6,485 nucleotides of DNA from GCA-2718845 sp913041905. GTDB lineage: Bacteria > Pseudomonadota > Gammaproteobacteria > GCA-002705445 > GCA-002716945. Location: assembly GCA_913041905.1 (NCBI GenBank), contig CAJWJQ010000045.1:1-6485 (forward strand), read 5' to 3'. Every line of letters begins with the position of its first letter. The stretch's first letter is position 1. Shown piece by piece: positions 5,786 through 6,485 of this stretch. Both the position numbers and the translations under genes were made by a program. The notes under the pieces were generated by a model that ran no database searches, was not told the origin of the DNA, and worked only from the letters and a program-made list of their open reading frames with translations.

Positions 5786-6485
5786 GGCCTTTAGTTTTAC
5801 AGTTAAAACATAAATTATCTTATAGATTAGATATGTCATTTTTATCTGATTTTAATAAATTAAAATCTCTAACAAAACTTAAAAATAAAAAAATCATATA
5901 TGGAAGCAAAGAGATGATGTTAAAGGAGTTATTTAATATAAGTGGATCTAATATACAAAATATAATTATTAAGAAAGCATCAAGCTTAATGGATAATATA
6001 GGTAAAAATATAGAGGACTTATCAATAAAAGTTTATGGTAATGTTGGTTATGCATTTGGTGCGCATATGGTAAATGGTGAATTAACCTTATATGGCAATA
6101 CTTTAGATTATACTGCTTCAGGTTTAAAAGGTGGGAGTATTATGATTTTTGGAAGTGTGGGTAAATATTTTTGTGGTAAACCAAATGCATCTAACGAGGG
6201 TATTAAGGATGGATTGATTTACGTAAAAGGCAATGTTGGTGACAATTCAATACAGAGAATGAGAAGAGGAGTTGTTGTTATTGAGGGTAATATAGGTGAT
6301 TATGCTTGCGATGAAATGATATCTGGAACTGTGATTATAAAAGGAATAGCTGGCAAGTGTTTTGGTAAAAATATAAAAAGAGGTACTCTTTTTATAAAAG
6401 ATAAAAAATTAACTAAAAATTATGTTAAATCAAATAATGCAAAATATAATTTTATAGATTTCTATCTAAAAACTTTATTTGAAAT
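5782..6485 (+). CDS. fhcC: Formyltransferase/hydrolase complex subunit C (FhcC), 3' end outside window
   Basis: Subunit C of the Fhc complex, related to FwdC and the C-terminal beta-helix domain of glutamate synthase; a structural subunit. Translation from ATG 5782 is open for 234 codons to the window edge with no stop. The N-terminus begins MRPLVLQLKHKLSYRLDMS. From about residue 86 to 205 the protein shows glycine-punctuated beta-helix repeats of about 20 residues: YGNVGYAFGAHM (85-96), FGSVGKYFCGK (123-133), VKGNVGDNSIQRMRRG (149-164), IEGNIGDYACDEMISG (167-182) and IKGIAGKCFGKNIKRG (185-200). This pattern and its place after fhcD identify it. Family members are, from memory, about 265-270 aa, so perhaps 30-40 residues are missing. 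The start overlaps the fhcD stop (ATGA), implying translational coupling. Confidence 0.93.
   Translation, partial: MRPLVLQLKHKLSYRLDMSFLSDFNKLKSLTKLKNKKIIYGSKEMMLKELFNISGSNIQNIIIKKASSLMDNIGKNIEDLSIKVYGNVGYAFGAHMVNGELTLYGNTLDYTASGLKGGSIMIFGSVGKYFCGKPNASNEGIKDGLIYVKGNVGDNSIQRMRRGVVVIEGNIGDYACDEMISGTVIIKGIAGKCFGKNIKRGTLFIKDKKLTKNYVKSNNAKYNFIDFYLKTLFE

Overview
The window is a compact, AT-rich block of bacterial C1-transfer genes. Hand counts of sampled lines give about 27% GC over the beta-RFAP synthase and fhc genes and about 40% over mtdB. Every substantial gene can be named. They belong to the tetrahydromethanopterin (H4MPT)/methylofuran-linked formaldehyde oxidation pathway of aerobic methylotrophs. 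MtdB is a bacterial-type enzyme and FhcB has lost the archaeal active-site cysteine region. Together these point to a methylotrophic or methylovorous bacterium (probably proteobacterial, with a small or AT-biased genome) and not to a methanogen. I cannot fix the lineage from the sequence alone.

Layout: two divergent operons leave a shared 84-bp intergenic region (1863-1946). On the minus strand, a beta-ribofuranosylaminobenzene 5'-phosphate synthase gene (915-1862; H4MPT biosynthesis) is followed after 22 bp by mtdB (2-892; methylene-H4MPT dehydrogenase). On the plus strand lie fhcB (1947-3224), fhcA (3234-4892, TTG start), fhcD (4889-5785) and fhcC (5782 to the window edge, incomplete). The fhc genes are 9 bp apart or overlap by 4 bp (ATGA). 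The window is almost wholly coding and has no gene-free stretch over 300 bp. I saw no RNA genes, mobile elements, CRISPR arrays or rho-independent terminators.

How they work together: formaldehyde bound to H4MPT is oxidised by MtdB to methenyl-H4MPT. A cyclohydrolase (Mch, not in this window) then makes formyl-H4MPT. The FhcABCD formyltransferase/hydrolase complex moves the formyl group to methylofuran (FhcD) and hydrolyses it to formate (FhcA). The RFAP synthase makes the aminobenzene-ribose part of the H4MPT cofactor used by MtdB and FhcD. One divergent locus thus holds cofactor synthesis, the first oxidation step and the last hydrolytic step.

No previously undescribed system is evident. 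The least explained part is the intergenic region. It holds a perfect 8-bp inverted repeat in the promoter zone and a second, 11-bp stem that would bury the fhcB start codon. Smaller points are an FhcB that keeps four iron-sulfur-type cysteines without the catalytic cysteine, and a possible NADP-type arginine in MtdB.
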